DNA from: CAKRJP01 sp963597615
Lineage (GTDB): Bacteria; Bacillota; Clostridia; Lachnospirales; Lachnospiraceae
Assembly: GCA_963597615.1 (NCBI GenBank)
Contig: CAVBQS010000010.1
Coordinates: 124,001 to 188,000, forward strand
Length of the DNA: 64,000 nucleotides
Reading direction: 5' to 3'
In this document: piece after piece, positions 17,915-27,317 of the stretch
Layout: each line of letters opens with the position of its first letter
How positions within the stretch are numbered: position 1 is the stretch's first letter
Translations under genes and position numbers: made by a program
Notes under the pieces: generated by a model
What the model saw: the letters and a program-made list of their open reading frames with translations, nothing else
The model's database searches: none
Told to the model about the DNA's origin: nothing

Positions 17915-18626
17915 TCTTCAATCCTTTAATTTCCTCATCTGTCAAAGGCCGGTATTGGCCCAGGGAAAGTTTAGGGTCTAACTGTAAGCTTCCCATAGAT
18001 TCCCTTCTAAGATAAACCACTTCTTTTCCTACCGCCCGAAACATTCGTTTGATTTGATGAAATTTCCCTTCCTGAATCTTTAAGCGAATTTCCGATTCTT
18101 CCCCTGATGAAAGAATGGTAAGGGCAGCAGGCCTGGTAATCTCCGCTTCTTCCTGATTACCGATATTGACACCCTTTTTAAAATCCTCCACATCCTGACG
18201 AGTAACTTCCCCCTGAATCTTTGCAAAGTAAAGCTTGTCTACATGTTTCTTAGGAGAAAGTAATTCATGGGCCAGCTTCCCATCATTGGTAATTAGAAGA
18301 AGCCCTTCTGTATCCTTATCAAGTCTTCCCACAGGAAATAAATCTTTTCTGCGTCTACTGTCAATCAGATCGATCACTGTTTTTTCTTTCTTATCTTCTG
18401 TGGCAGACACTACCCCAGCGGGTTTATGTAACATATAGTACTCAAAGGCTACATATTCTATTTTTTTGCCACCACAAAGGATCAAATCCGCCTCTGGGTC
18501 CACCTTCCATTCTGGCTTTTTTACTACCTGTCCATTAACCAGAACCTGACCTTTTCGAATCAGACCTTTTACGTCACTTCTGCTTCCTACCCTCATTTCT
18601 GCAAGAATTTTATCCAAACGCATCAT
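17904..18626 (-). CDS. RsuA/RluB-family pseudouridine synthase
   Basis: The protein has an N-terminal S4 domain (MRLDKILAEMRVGSRSDVKG) and a catalytic domain with HKPAGVVSAT and the catalytic Asp in PVGRLDKDTEGLLLITNDG. A second signature is EGKFHQIKRMFRAVGKEV. It modifies a uridine in 16S or 23S rRNA; by family either RsuA or RluB. The start at 18626 follows GGAG by 9 bases; an ATG at 18641 has a ribosome binding site that touches it and is less likely. It is followed by the YgiQ gene with an overlap. Confidence 0.92.
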   Translation of the reverse strand: MMRLDKILAEMRVGSRSDVKGLIRKGQVLVNGQVVKKPEWKVDPEADLILCGGKKIEYVAFEYYMLHKPAGVVSATEDKKEKTVIDLIDSRRRKDLFPVGRLDKDTEGLLLITNDGKLAHELLSPKKHVDKLYFAKIQGEVTRQDVEDFKKGVNIGNQEEAEITRPAALTILSSGEESEIRLKIQEGKFHQIKRMFRAVGKEVVYLRRESMGSLQLDPKLSLGQYRPLTDEEIKGLKNEA

Positions 18627-18665
18627 GAAACCAGTCTCCATCCTACTAAATATTCATTACTTCTA

Positions 18666-20048
18666 TTAAGAATTCAATCGCCATCCAGGAAGGTACTTGT
18701 TCTTAAGGGTTCCTCTGGATAATTTACCCCATCCCAACGGATAAGAATCTACACAGACCAAATACCATCCAGAGTCCCTGTCTGCCACCAGATCATCTAC
18801 CTCCAGAGTCTCTCCCTTTAAATAGCGGGTCACCCTTTCATCAGAAATAGGTAAATCAATGCAATGGGCATACTGGCTCTTTTTTAAGGTCATAGCCAGG
18901 GCCTGGCTAGGCTCAAACCTTTTCTTTTTTAGTTCTCCTAAAAGAAGTCCCGTTCTTAAAAAGCGAATCCCCTTTAATTTTGGTAGGCCTTTTGGCATGT
19001 AATAAACCCGTTCCCCATGGATATCCAGTCTTGAAGGGTCAAGCTTCATAGAAACATTTCTAAAGAAATCCGCCAGCTCCTCTGGAAGCTTCTTATTACT
19101 TTTCTTGTCTTCTGTATCAAGAACTTTTTCTTGAGGGTTCCCTTTTTGAAGAAGGGCAAGGTAATGGCCTTCTCCTTTCATTTTGTGGGGGAAAATACGT
19201 ACTGTATTTTTTAGTTCCTCTCTGCCACTGTCTGTCACCCCTGGCATACCAGCTACAAATCCCTCATAGCCTTCCATAGGTAAAACACGAAATTCCGGGA
19301 AGTCATTGATCAGTCCGTCAATGATCCTCTCGTTCTCACTGGCATCAAAGGTACAGGTAGAATAAAGCATTAGTCCTCCCGGCTTTAACATTCTGGCAGC
19401 CTGTCTAATAATACTTTTTTGAATATTACTAAAAAATTCCGGCCCATGTTCCTGCCAAGCTGCCACCATCTTCTTATCCTTGCGAAACATGCCTTCCCCG
19501 GAGCAGGGAGCATCGATTAAAATCTTGTCAAAATACTCCGAAAAATACTGCTCCAAATTTCCCGGTTCTTCACTTAAAACCAAGACATTTCCAATGCCAA
19601 ATACTTCGATATTTTTAAGAAGGCCCTTGGCTCTGGAACTACTGATATCGTTGCAGGCTAAAAGTCCCTGACCCTTTAACCTTGCTCCTAACTCTGTAGC
19701 CTTACCTCCCGGTGCTGCGCACACATCCAGCACCTTGTCCCCCGGTTCGATGGGCAAGCGACTGGCCGGAGTCATGGCACTAGGCTCCTGGAGATAATAA
19801 AGTCCGGCAAAATAATAGGGATGCTTAGAAGGAGTCACCTTGTCTCCATCATAATAAAATCCATTAGGGATCCAGGGAATGGGTCTTATGTCAAAGGGAC
19901 AGATTTTCTTAAAATCTTCCACAGAAATCTTTCCTGTATTCACCCGAAGGCCATAATATCTGGGAGCTTCATAACAGGCAATATATTCCTCAAATTCTTC
20001 TCCTAAGAGTTGTTTCATTTTTTCTTCAAAGGCTTTTGGTAAATTCAT
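18666..20048 (-). CDS. RsmF/RsmB-family 16S rRNA m5C methyltransferase
   Basis: A 460-residue NOL1/NOP2/Sun-type enzyme. The SAM loop is VLDVCAAPGGKATELG. The two Cys-containing motifs used by m5C methyltransferases are DAPCSGEGMFRK and LYSTCTFDASENE. The C-terminal 170 residues resemble the RNA-binding tail of RsmF (YLKGETLEV, GWGKLSRGTLKNKYLPGWR). AGGAG lies 5 bases before the ATG. It begins the transcript rsmF-rsuA-ygiQ-small membrane protein. Confidence 0.93.
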   Translation of the reverse strand: MNLPKAFEEKMKQLLGEEFEEYIACYEAPRYYGLRVNTGKISVEDFKKICPFDIRPIPWIPNGFYYDGDKVTPSKHPYYFAGLYYLQEPSAMTPASRLPIEPGDKVLDVCAAPGGKATELGARLKGQGLLACNDISSSRAKGLLKNIEVFGIGNVLVLSEEPGNLEQYFSEYFDKILIDAPCSGEGMFRKDKKMVAAWQEHGPEFFSNIQKSIIRQAARMLKPGGLMLYSTCTFDASENERIIDGLINDFPEFRVLPMEGYEGFVAGMPGVTDSGREELKNTVRIFPHKMKGEGHYLALLQKGNPQEKVLDTEDKKSNKKLPEELADFFRNVSMKLDPSRLDIHGERVYYMPKGLPKLKGIRFLRTGLLLGELKKKRFEPSQALAMTLKKSQYAHCIDLPISDERVTRYLKGETLEVDDLVADRDSGWYLVCVDSYPLGWGKLSRGTLKNKYLPGWRLNS

Positions 20049-20099
20049 TACTACTCCTTCTCAAATCACAGAAATTCCTATTATATAAAAACAGCAAAT

Positions 20100-20129
20100 A
20101 GTCATTGAGACTTTTCTTTCTCAATGACT
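20100..20129 (-). terminator. Hairpin after pepD, possible terminator
   Basis: An 11-bp perfect stem (20100-20110 with 20119-20129) lies downstream of the pepD stop. The T-run on the minus strand is interrupted, so termination is probable rather than clear. Confidence 0.5.
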
Positions 20130-20171
20130 ATCCTGCCAACAAAGGCATTGGCTACCTATAGCACATTTTTT

Positions 20172-21620
20172 TTATTTACAACGCTTTAATACTTCTAAGA
20201 GATACTTCCAGCATCTTTCTGTAGAAGCAATGTCTAACTTCTCATTAAAGGAATGAACATCCCAGATGTTAGGTCCGAAGGAAACACAGTCAAGATTAGG
20301 ATTGGTTACACAGAATACTGCACACTCCAAGCCTGCATGCATGGTCTCCACTCTCATATCCTCTCCGTAGAGGTCCTTGTAGGTGTCCACCATAATTTTT
20401 TGAAGCTTTGAATCAATCTTTAAAGGCCATGCGTCATAGCTGCTTCTAAAGATTGCCTGGGCTCCCACTGCATTGGCACACTGCTCAAATCTCTCCCAAG
20501 TTTCCAAATCTCTGCTATCTACGGAGCTTCGAAGCATATGGACAGTACGAATATAATCAGAAGCGGTCTCCACAATTCCCATATTCAGGGATGTCTCTAC
20601 GAAACCTGCCAACTTACGGCTATATTCAATCACGCCATTTGGACAAATAACTAAGAAGGCCACAGTACTTCTTGTGGATCTGTCATCACATACATCGATG
20701 GTAGAGTCATGAGACACAAAAGTATCTACCGCCAAATTTGGCTCAAATCCCATAAATTCTGCATCCCAGGTATCCTTCATCTCCTGAACAAGGGTCAGGG
20801 CTCTTTCTACCTGCTCTACAGGAACTAAAATCTCAGCTACAGAGATCATAGAGATTACATTATCCTGAGCTCCTCCATTAATCTCTACTAGGTTAAGAGA
20901 AATCTCCTTCATCATGTGATTCAAAAGACGTCCCATCATCTTGTGAGCATTACCTCTTTGCTTTTGAATCTCACATCCAGAATGGCCTCCCATGAGGCCG
21001 TGAATGTTAATGCGGATTAAGCTTCCACTCTTCTTTTGTCTGTGGATAGGAATTCTAGACTCTGCCATAATAGCTCCGGCACAACCTACCGTAAGAATCC
21101 CCTCTTCTTCAGAGTCGATATTAATGAGCTTGCCACCCTTCATCTGGGTGAAATCAAAGGCATTGGCCCCGTCAAGTCCTACTTCCTCATCTACAGTAAG
21201 AAGGACTTCAAGAGGTGGGTGCTCAATGGTGTCGCTATCTAAAACAGCTAAAGCCATAGCCACTGCGATTCCATCATCCCCACCAAGAGTGGTATCTTTT
21301 GCCTTTACATAGCCATCTTCCACATATAATTCCAAGCCATCCTTCATAAAGTCATGGGGAGAATCTTCTGTCTTGGCGCAGACCATATCAAGGTGCCCCT
21401 GAAGAATTACTCCTTCACTGTTTTCAAATCCGGGACTGGCTTCTTTTCGGATAAATACATTTCCCACTTCATCCTGTCTTGCATCTAAACCTCTTTTCGC
21501 TGCAAAATCCATGCAAAAATCGCTGATCTGCTTAGTATTGTGTGATCCATGGGGAATTTTACAGATTTCCTCAAAAAATTCAAACACCTTTTTAGGTTCA
21601 AGATTCTCCAATACTGCCAT
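20172..21620 (-). CDS. pepD: Aminoacyl-histidine dipeptidase (M20 metallopeptidase)
   Basis: It hydrolyses Xaa-His and other dipeptides in the cytoplasm with two zinc ions. The 482-residue length is normal for PepD. Metal-binding and catalytic motifs: LQGHLDMVC, DGIAVAMALAVLD, VLLTVDEEVGLDGA, and the late MHAGLECAVFC. The start used is the second ATG (MAVLENLEPKK), 9 bases after GAGAGG; the ATG at 21629 touches that site. It stands alone between two hairpins. Confidence 0.95.
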   Translation of the reverse strand: MAVLENLEPKKVFEFFEEICKIPHGSHNTKQISDFCMDFAAKRGLDARQDEVGNVFIRKEASPGFENSEGVILQGHLDMVCAKTEDSPHDFMKDGLELYVEDGYVKAKDTTLGGDDGIAVAMALAVLDSDTIEHPPLEVLLTVDEEVGLDGANAFDFTQMKGGKLINIDSEEEGILTVGCAGAIMAESRIPIHRQKKSGSLIRINIHGLMGGHSGCEIQKQRGNAHKMMGRLLNHMMKEISLNLVEINGGAQDNVISMISVAEILVPVEQVERALTLVQEMKDTWDAEFMGFEPNLAVDTFVSHDSTIDVCDDRSTRSTVAFLVICPNGVIEYSRKLAGFVETSLNMGIVETASDYIRTVHMLRSSVDSRDLETWERFEQCANAVGAQAIFRSSYDAWPLKIDSKLQKIMVDTYKDLYGEDMRVETMHAGLECAVFCVTNPNLDCVSFGPNIWDVHSFNEKLDIASTERCWKYLLEVLKRCK

Positions 21621-21663
21621 ATTTCTCATCCTCTCTTTTGACCTTTAAATTTTTCTAAATTCA

Positions 21664-21705
21664 ATAATAGAACTGGTTCCAAAAAGAGGCAACCAGTTCT
21701 ATTAT
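21664..21705. other. 15-bp perfect stem-loop between coiled-coil gene and pepD
   Basis: Arms at 21664-21678 and 21691-21705 are perfect complements around a 12-base loop that can add a CC/GG pair. No T-run follows on either strand. It ends the coaD transcript or separates it from pepD. Confidence 0.6.
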
Positions 21706-21733
21706 CTACACTCCTATATAGTCTCTAACAGTA

Positions 21734-22375
21734 CTATTCGTTATCCAAAAATTCGTCAATTCCAGCATCATATACAGGTTCCTGTTCCTGCTGCTGTCCT
21801 GCTCCGTACTCTGCCTCTAAAGCTCTGTCAGACTGCTCTGGAATCTCAAGCTCTGCCCTATTGCCTCGAACCATATCGTAGCACTCCTGTAAGGAATTAA
21901 CCAAGCTATCATATTTGGTTGTATAACTGTCTAAGGTGTGCCCGATCATGCTCTCTGCATTAGCCAGCAAATCGTCTGTATATTGCATAGCACCAATGCG
22001 GATATCATTGGCATCTCTGGTTGCGTTGTCAAGAATCTCCTGAGCCTGCTCTGTAGCGGCTGTAACAATTGCATTGGCCTGAGAATAAGCCTGCTGCATA
22101 ATCTCATGCTCACTTACTAACTCGTTGGTCTGGATATGAGCTTCCTCAATCAGGTTATCTGCCTTAGCCTGAGCATCTGCTAAAATCGCATCCTTGTTGG
22201 CTATAATCTTCTGATAACGCTTAATCTCATCAGGAGTCTTCATACGAAGTTCTCTCAACAATTCATCTAACTGATCTTTATTTACAATGATCTTAGTAGT
22301 AGACAAAGGCTGAAACTTACAGCTATCAATGTACTCTTCGATCTCTTCAATAATCTGTTCAATACGACTACTCAT
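21734..22375 (-). CDS. Conserved coiled-coil protein, unknown function
   Basis: The 213-residue protein is soluble, with no signal peptide or membrane segment. Residues about 60-175 are helical and Ala/Gln/Glu-rich, as in V-type ATPase stalk subunits or DivIVA-like proteins (AILADAQAKADNLIEEAH, ANAIVTAATEQAQEILDNAT), and the tail is acidic and Gln-rich. Automated pipelines may call such proteins ATPase subunit-like, but there is no ATPase operon here. It starts 4 bases after coaD. A scaffold role at the division site or membrane is possible but is not shown. Confidence 0.75.
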   Translation of the reverse strand: MSSRIEQIIEEIEEYIDSCKFQPLSTTKIIVNKDQLDELLRELRMKTPDEIKRYQKIIANKDAILADAQAKADNLIEEAHIQTNELVSEHEIMQQAYSQANAIVTAATEQAQEILDNATRDANDIRIGAMQYTDDLLANAESMIGHTLDSYTTKYDSLVNSLQECYDMVRGNRAELEIPEQSDRALEAEYGAGQQQEQEPVYDAGIDEFLDNE

Positions 22376-22379
22376 ATAC

Positions 22380-22871
22380 TTATACTCTCCTTTTATTATT
22401 CATCTTCTCCTGAACCTGCTCCATCACCGATTCCGGAACAAATTGTGAAATATCCCCTCCGAAAGATGCCACCTCTTTTACAATGGATGAGCTTAAGTAA
22501 GAATATGCAAGATTTGTAGTTAAAAAAATCGTCTCCACCCCAGGCTCCAACTTGTGGTTGGTCTGGGACATCATAAGCTCATATTCAAAATCTGTCACAG
22601 CACGAAGCCCACGGACAATCATGTTGGCTCCGATTTCTTTGGCAAAATCCACTGTAAGTCCCTCAAAAGGAACAATCCTCACGTTAGGCGTATCTTTCGT
22701 TACCTCTTTTAACATTCTAACACGTTCTTCTAAGGAAAACAACGGGGTTTTTGTCTTATTGCATAAGACACCCACCGTTAATTCATCCACCAATTCTGCT
22801 GCTCTTTTAATGATATCTATATGGCCATAAGTAACGGGATCAAAACTTCCCGGATAAACTCCTTTTCTCAT
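22380..22871 (-). CDS. coaD: Phosphopantetheine adenylyltransferase
   Basis: It transfers AMP from ATP to 4'-phosphopantetheine, the fourth step of coenzyme A synthesis. The 163-residue protein has the nucleotidyltransferase motif GSFDPVTYGHIDII with the TxGH signature, RGLRAVTDFEYELMM and the late SYLSSSIVKEVASFGGD. It follows rsmD by 37 bases, a pairing common in Firmicutes. Confidence 0.97.
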   Translation of the reverse strand: MRKGVYPGSFDPVTYGHIDIIKRAAELVDELTVGVLCNKTKTPLFSLEERVRMLKEVTKDTPNVRIVPFEGLTVDFAKEIGANMIVRGLRAVTDFEYELMMSQTNHKLEPGVETIFLTTNLAYSYLSSSIVKEVASFGGDISQFVPESVMEQVQEKMNNKRRV

Positions 22872-22908
22872 AATGATCTTCTTTCTCCCTTTTCTCTCTA
22901 TCTAATTC

Positions 22909-23463
22909 TTATTCATTTTTACTTAAAAAAATGTGTTTGTTTGTCTTATAAATCTTCTCTTTTATTACTTCAAAACCAAGCTCTTCTATATAATTCATCT
23001 GGGTCTCTAAAGAAGCTTCCACTATAATCACACCATCTAAAGACAAGATGTTTCCATGGAATAGTTGCTCTAACACTTTTCGTTCCCACTCATGATTATA
23101 GGGAGGATCCATGAAAATAAAATCAAATTGTTTTTTCCCTTCTAACCGCTTGATTGCCGATAAAACATCCATCTGAAGGGTAAGGGCCCGGTCTTCCAAA
23201 TGGGTTTTTTTCAGGTTCTCTTTGATGCAGGTCATGGCCTTTGGATTCATTTCTACAAAAACCGCCTCAGAGGCTCCACGGCTTAGGGCTTCAATTCCAA
23301 TGCCGCCACTTCCAGCAAAAAGATCCAAAAAACTGGCATCATACAAGTCAGGGGATAGCATGTTAAACAAGGTCTCTTTAATGCGGTCTGTAGTAGGTCT
23401 AGTTTCTATCCCTTCAATGGTTTTAAGCTGGGTTCTTTTGGCACTTCCGGCAATTACTCTCAT
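22909..23463 (-). CDS. rsmD: 16S rRNA (guanine966-N2)-methyltransferase
   Basis: It methylates G966 of 16S rRNA. The 184-residue protein shows MRVIAGSAKRTQL, a SAM loop FLDLFAGSGGIGIEALSRG and the catalytic FMDPPYN motif. Its start codon overlaps the stop of the ATPase gene by 4 bases (ATGA), so translation is coupled. Confidence 0.96.
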   Translation of the reverse strand: MRVIAGSAKRTQLKTIEGIETRPTTDRIKETLFNMLSPDLYDASFLDLFAGSGGIGIEALSRGASEAVFVEMNPKAMTCIKENLKKTHLEDRALTLQMDVLSAIKRLEGKKQFDFIFMDPPYNHEWERKVLEQLFHGNILSLDGVIIVEASLETQMNYIEELGFEVIKEKIYKTNKHIFLSKNE

Positions 23464-25166
23464 AAGGTCACCTTCATCTTTCTATAACGATTTAAACAGG
23501 CATAGATTTCCTGTTTCCTTGGCATAGCCAAACTACCAGGAACCTGCTTTCCGGTTACGGAGACAAAACTTTTCTTTTCTATTTCTTCATAAAGTTTTTC
23601 TACAATTTCTGTCATTGTTTTCTTTCCGTCAAAAACAGAATCTTCCAGATATTTTAAAATTTGTGCCAGCATAGTAAGCTGTTCTTCATCTAAAAGTTGT
23701 TCCACATAGCGAAGATCTATGGTCTCCCGGCCGATCATAATTCCGTCTTTCCCCAAAGTTTTTGTTTTAATTCTTCCCTTATCTTTTAAGTCTCTATTAG
23801 GGAAAATTTTACGACAATCTTTAGCTTTTAAGATTTTCGAATCCAAAGACTGCACCGGGACCTCAGAGGCTGCAGTTTCCTTAGCTTTCTTCGTAATATC
23901 CACCGGTTCATAGCGGTCCATCTGTAGTACCCTGTCAGCCACATGAAAATAAGCCCCGGAGCTTCCTGCTACTAAAATAGTAGAAAGGCCCAAATCATTA
24001 TAGAGGCCCTGAACCCGTTCGATAAAGGGGGTAATAGGTTCCATCTCCCGGCAGATCACTCTCTGCATCAATTCATCTCTTACCATAAAGTTGGTGGCAC
24101 TGGTATCCTCGTCAATTAAAAACAAAGATGTCCCCGCCTCCATAGCTTCCACAACATTGGCCGCCTGGGAGGTACTTCCACTAGCATCCTCTGTATCAAA
24201 GGCAGTGGTATCCTTTCCATTAGGCAAATCATTAATAAATAAGGAGATATCTCCCTTGTGGATACATCTTCCATCCTCTGCCCGAATCTTCATGGCATCC
24301 CTTGCAGTGACCACATACTCTCTTCCATCTCCTGGAATATGGGGATAAACGCCCCCTTCCAAGGCCTTTAAAAGGGTAGATTTTCCATGATAGCCGCCTC
24401 CTACAATTAAGGTAACTCCCTTTTTGATTCCCATACCCCTTTTCTTACCGGCTCCCGGAAGGTCAAAAGAAACTTCCATAGACTCCGGGGACTTAAAAAT
24501 GATTCCCTCTTTCATAGGTTTTTCACTGACACCGGATTCTCTTGGAAGCAAGGACCCATTTGCCACAAAAGCCACCAGACCCTCTTCTTCTAAATGATCA
24601 CTGATATATTGATAGTCCTCTGCTAATTCCACAAATTCATCGATTTTCTTAGCATCTAAATTTTTATAAATCAAAGCCTTTTCCACACACTGGGGTAAAA
24701 AATCAAAGAAGATTTTTATTAATTCTTTGGCGTTAATGGTTCGCCCATTTGCAGGAAATCCCACCTCAAAACGAAGGATCACCTTACCATTATCCGGAAT
24801 CAAGCTACAGGCAGACCTCTCTAAAATTTCCTGTCCACACCTGGTAACCCCAATTAATCCGCTTTTTCCGGATCCTTTTGCCTTAAAAGAATATCTACTG
24901 CACTGCTTGTAAAATTCTCGAATCAAGAAGTCCTGAAGAGCAATTCTTCGGCATTTTATATTGTACAATCCCTCTGGGAATCTTGCAGTCCTTCCCGGAA
25001 TTTCTACACTTAGAGAAGATGGGGCGGCAAAGGGGTCTCCTTGCACATGTTCTATATTTAAAATATATTTACCAAAATCCCAGGCCCCCTTTGTTTCCTT
25101 ATAAGCGGGGTAACCTCTATGTTCAATTTTATTTAATAACTGTCTTAAATCTTCCGATTGCTTCAT
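23460..25166 (-). CDS. ABC-class ATPase (COG3044-type), unknown substrate
   Basis: A 568-residue soluble ATPase. The Walker A motif is VGGGYHGKSTLLKALEGG and the Walker B region is TSLFLIDEDTSATNFM. No membrane segments or partner permease exist, so it is not a transporter. This matches a family of predicted ATPases of the ABC class that is widespread but uncharacterised. It is first in the row ATPase-rsmD-coaD-coiled-coil protein. It is divergent from maf. Confidence 0.85.
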   Translation of the reverse strand: MKQSEDLRQLLNKIEHRGYPAYKETKGAWDFGKYILNIEHVQGDPFAAPSSLSVEIPGRTARFPEGLYNIKCRRIALQDFLIREFYKQCSRYSFKAKGSGKSGLIGVTRCGQEILERSACSLIPDNGKVILRFEVGFPANGRTINAKELIKIFFDFLPQCVEKALIYKNLDAKKIDEFVELAEDYQYISDHLEEEGLVAFVANGSLLPRESGVSEKPMKEGIIFKSPESMEVSFDLPGAGKKRGMGIKKGVTLIVGGGYHGKSTLLKALEGGVYPHIPGDGREYVVTARDAMKIRAEDGRCIHKGDISLFINDLPNGKDTTAFDTEDASGSTSQAANVVEAMEAGTSLFLIDEDTSATNFMVRDELMQRVICREMEPITPFIERVQGLYNDLGLSTILVAGSSGAYFHVADRVLQMDRYEPVDITKKAKETAASEVPVQSLDSKILKAKDCRKIFPNRDLKDKGRIKTKTLGKDGIMIGRETIDLRYVEQLLDEEQLTMLAQILKYLEDSVFDGKKTMTEIVEKLYEEIEKKSFVSVTGKQVPGSLAMPRKQEIYACLNRYRKMKVTL

Positions 25167-25251
25167 ATATATTTACTCCATTTTCATTGCAAATTCATTC
25201 TTGCATACTTCCCTTGATTATACCATATTTTTCCAGAAAAAAACCTTTGCA

Positions 25252-25280
25252 TTGCCTTCTGCACAATGTTTGTTTATACT
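25252..25280 (+). promoter_or_regulatory. Candidate maf promoter
   Basis: TTGCCT (25252-25257), 17-base spacer, TATACT (25275-25280). It is 38 bases before the maf ATG. Confidence 0.6.
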
Positions 25281-25318
25281 GTTCATTGACATCTAATAGG
25301 AAAGACGAGGAAAACGTG

Positions 25319-25945
25319 ATGATAAAATATATTTTGGCATCCGCCTCTCCCAGGCGAAGGGAACTTCTGACCCAGGCAGGCTTAGAGTTTGAAATACTAA
25401 CTTCCGATGCAGAGGAAGTAATTACCAAAGAAATCCCTTGGGAAGTAGTGGTGGAGCTTGCCTCTGTGAAGGCTGAAAATGTGTATAAAAAAATTAAAGA
25501 AACTTCTAATGATACAGAAGACTTGGTCCTTATAGGGGCTGATACAGTTGTGGTATATAAAGATGAAATTCTTGGAAAACCCAAGGATGAGGAGGATGCC
25601 TACAATATGCTGTCCATGCTTGCAGGCCGCACCCATCAGGTATATACCGGCGTTTGTCTTCTTATTGTAGAAGAAGGAAAAACCCGCAAAAAAACTTTCT
25701 ATGAATCTACAGACGTAAGCTTTTACCCCATATCTCGTCAGGATTTAAAACGCTATATAGAAAGCAAGGATCATCTTGACAAAGCAGGAGCCTACGGCAT
25801 CCAGGGACCCTTTGCCATTCATGTAAAAGGCATTAAGGGGGACTATAATAATGTAGTGGGACTCCCTATCGCCCACTTATACCAGGAATTGTGGAAAGAA
25901 AATTTACTTCCCTTTTCGGAGAGCCTTCACTACCATTTCGAATAA
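25319..25945 (+). CDS. maf: Maf/YceF/YhdE-family nucleotide pyrophosphatase
   Basis: Maf proteins hydrolyse non-canonical or dTTP/UTP-type nucleotides and affect septum formation in Bacillus. The 208-residue protein begins MIKYILASASPRRRELLTQA, the family signature, with GADTVVVYKDEILGKPKD and KAGAYGIQGPFAIHVKGIKG. The longer upstream frame to 24983 runs over the neighbouring gene on the other strand and was not used; the ATG at 25319 is preceded by GAGG. It is the only plus-strand gene in this part. Confidence 0.95.
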   Translation: MIKYILASASPRRRELLTQAGLEFEILTSDAEEVITKEIPWEVVVELASVKAENVYKKIKETSNDTEDLVLIGADTVVVYKDEILGKPKDEEDAYNMLSMLAGRTHQVYTGVCLLIVEEGKTRKKTFYESTDVSFYPISRQDLKRYIESKDHLDKAGAYGIQGPFAIHVKGIKGDYNNVVGLPIAHLYQELWKENLLPFSESLHYHFE

Positions 25946-25958
25946 ACTCTTAACTAAT

Positions 25959-26008
25959 AAAAAAATGCCATCTAGAGATTCCTTTCAATCTCTAGATGGC
26001 ATTTTTTA
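25959..26008. terminator. Bidirectional terminator between maf and argD
   Basis: A stem of about 20 bp (25959-25980 with 25987-26008) has A-run and T-run ends, so it serves the two convergent genes. Confidence 0.95.
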
Positions 26009-26034
26009 TATATTTTATTTAGGGAAATAACGAT

Positions 26035-27261
26035 CTATTTCTCGTATTTAGCTGCCGCTTCTTCAATAGATTCTTTCATGACAGCAATCAGCTGATCAAC
26101 CTGTTCCTTTTCTACAATCAATGGAGGAATCATACGGTTTACCTTATCTCCGATTGCAGTAATCAGAACCTTACGATCCAAGCATCCGTGTTTTACATCT
26201 ACAGCGATTGGAATATCATACTCGCATCCAACCAGGAGTCCACGACCTCTTGATTCAACAACATGTGGAAGTTTTGCAAGCTCTTCCTTAATGTACTCGC
26301 CCATTTCTTTTGCTCTTCCTGAAAGATCCTTGTCAAGAATTTCAGAAATAGATGCATAAGCAGCTGCGCAGGCAAGAGCATGTCCACCATAAGTAGAACC
26401 ATGAGTTCCTGCAGTAAATGCCTTTGCTACCTTCTCAGTTGCACAGCAAGCACCGATTGGCATTCCGCCACCAAGAGCCTTAGCCATGCTGACAGCATCC
26501 GGCTTTACGCCATATCCCATGTAAGCCATAGGAGATCCTGTACGTCCCCATCCTGTCTGAACCTCATCTAAGAGGAGTAACATATCGTTGTCATCACAGA
26601 GTTTACGAAGACCTTCCATAAATTCCTGTGTTGCTGGATGAACTCCGCCTTCTCCCTGAACTGGCTCAATCATAATAGCAATGGTATTTGGTGTAACCTT
26701 AGAAGCAAAATCTTCCAGGTTGTTGTATTCTGCATAAGTAAATCCAGGAAGCATTGGCTTAAATCCCATCTGGATTGCATTGTCTGGCTGACCTGTAGCA
26801 GACATTGCTCCGTAGGTTCTTCCGTGGAAACCATGCTTTGCAGTAATGATCTCATAACGATCTGGTCCGAAATTATCTACACCATATTTTCTTGCCATCT
26901 TGATCATACACTCATTTGCTTCTGTTCCTGAGTTTTGATAAAAGATTTTATCCATTCCAATGGTATCGCAGACTTTCTTTGCCAACAATGCCTGAGGAAT
27001 TGTATATGGATAGTTAAATGTATGCATAATATCATCTACCTGATCCTTGATTGCATCTACAACTTTTGTATTTCTATTTCCTGCACTATTTACAGCAACA
27101 CCACCGTAGAAATCAAGATAAGCATTTCCTTCCTCATCGTAAAGATACATTCCCTCTGCTCTCTCTGCAATGAAATCGTAACGCTCGTAAGTCTCGATCA
27201 TGTACTTGTTTACAATGTCCTTCAGTTCCTGTGCTGTAAGTCCTGTGTCCTTTAATCTCAT
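26035..27261 (-). CDS. Class III aminotransferase, acetylornithine aminotransferase-like
   Basis: PLP-dependent fold type I enzyme of 408 residues. The PLP-binding Lys is in AVSMAKALGGGMPIG, the Asp that holds the pyridine nitrogen is in LLLLDEVQTGWGRTG, and NSGTEANECMIKMAR binds phosphate. This is the family of ArgD, which makes N-acetylornithine, but related enzymes use other amines, and no arg gene is beside it, so the substrate is open. It has its own promoter followed by an attenuator-like hairpin, suggesting regulation. Confidence 0.88.
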   Translation of the reverse strand: MRLKDTGLTAQELKDIVNKYMIETYERYDFIAERAEGMYLYDEEGNAYLDFYGGVAVNSAGNRNTKVVDAIKDQVDDIMHTFNYPYTIPQALLAKKVCDTIGMDKIFYQNSGTEANECMIKMARKYGVDNFGPDRYEIITAKHGFHGRTYGAMSATGQPDNAIQMGFKPMLPGFTYAEYNNLEDFASKVTPNTIAIMIEPVQGEGGVHPATQEFMEGLRKLCDDNDMLLLLDEVQTGWGRTGSPMAYMGYGVKPDAVSMAKALGGGMPIGACCATEKVAKAFTAGTHGSTYGGHALACAAAYASISEILDKDLSGRAKEMGEYIKEELAKLPHVVESRGRGLLVGCEYDIPIAVDVKHGCLDRKVLITAIGDKVNRMIPPLIVEKEQVDQLIAVMKESIEEAAAKYEK

Positions 27262-27317
27262 TGTGACAACCTCGCTTTCATCCTCTAATGTTTTTGCATT
27301 TTTTAAGATTGTAAGTT

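Noticed and set aside
24983..25318. A long N-terminal extension of Maf
   Set aside because: It crosses the start of the ATPase gene on the other strand and lacks family similarity; the ATG at 25319 gives the standard Maf N-terminus.
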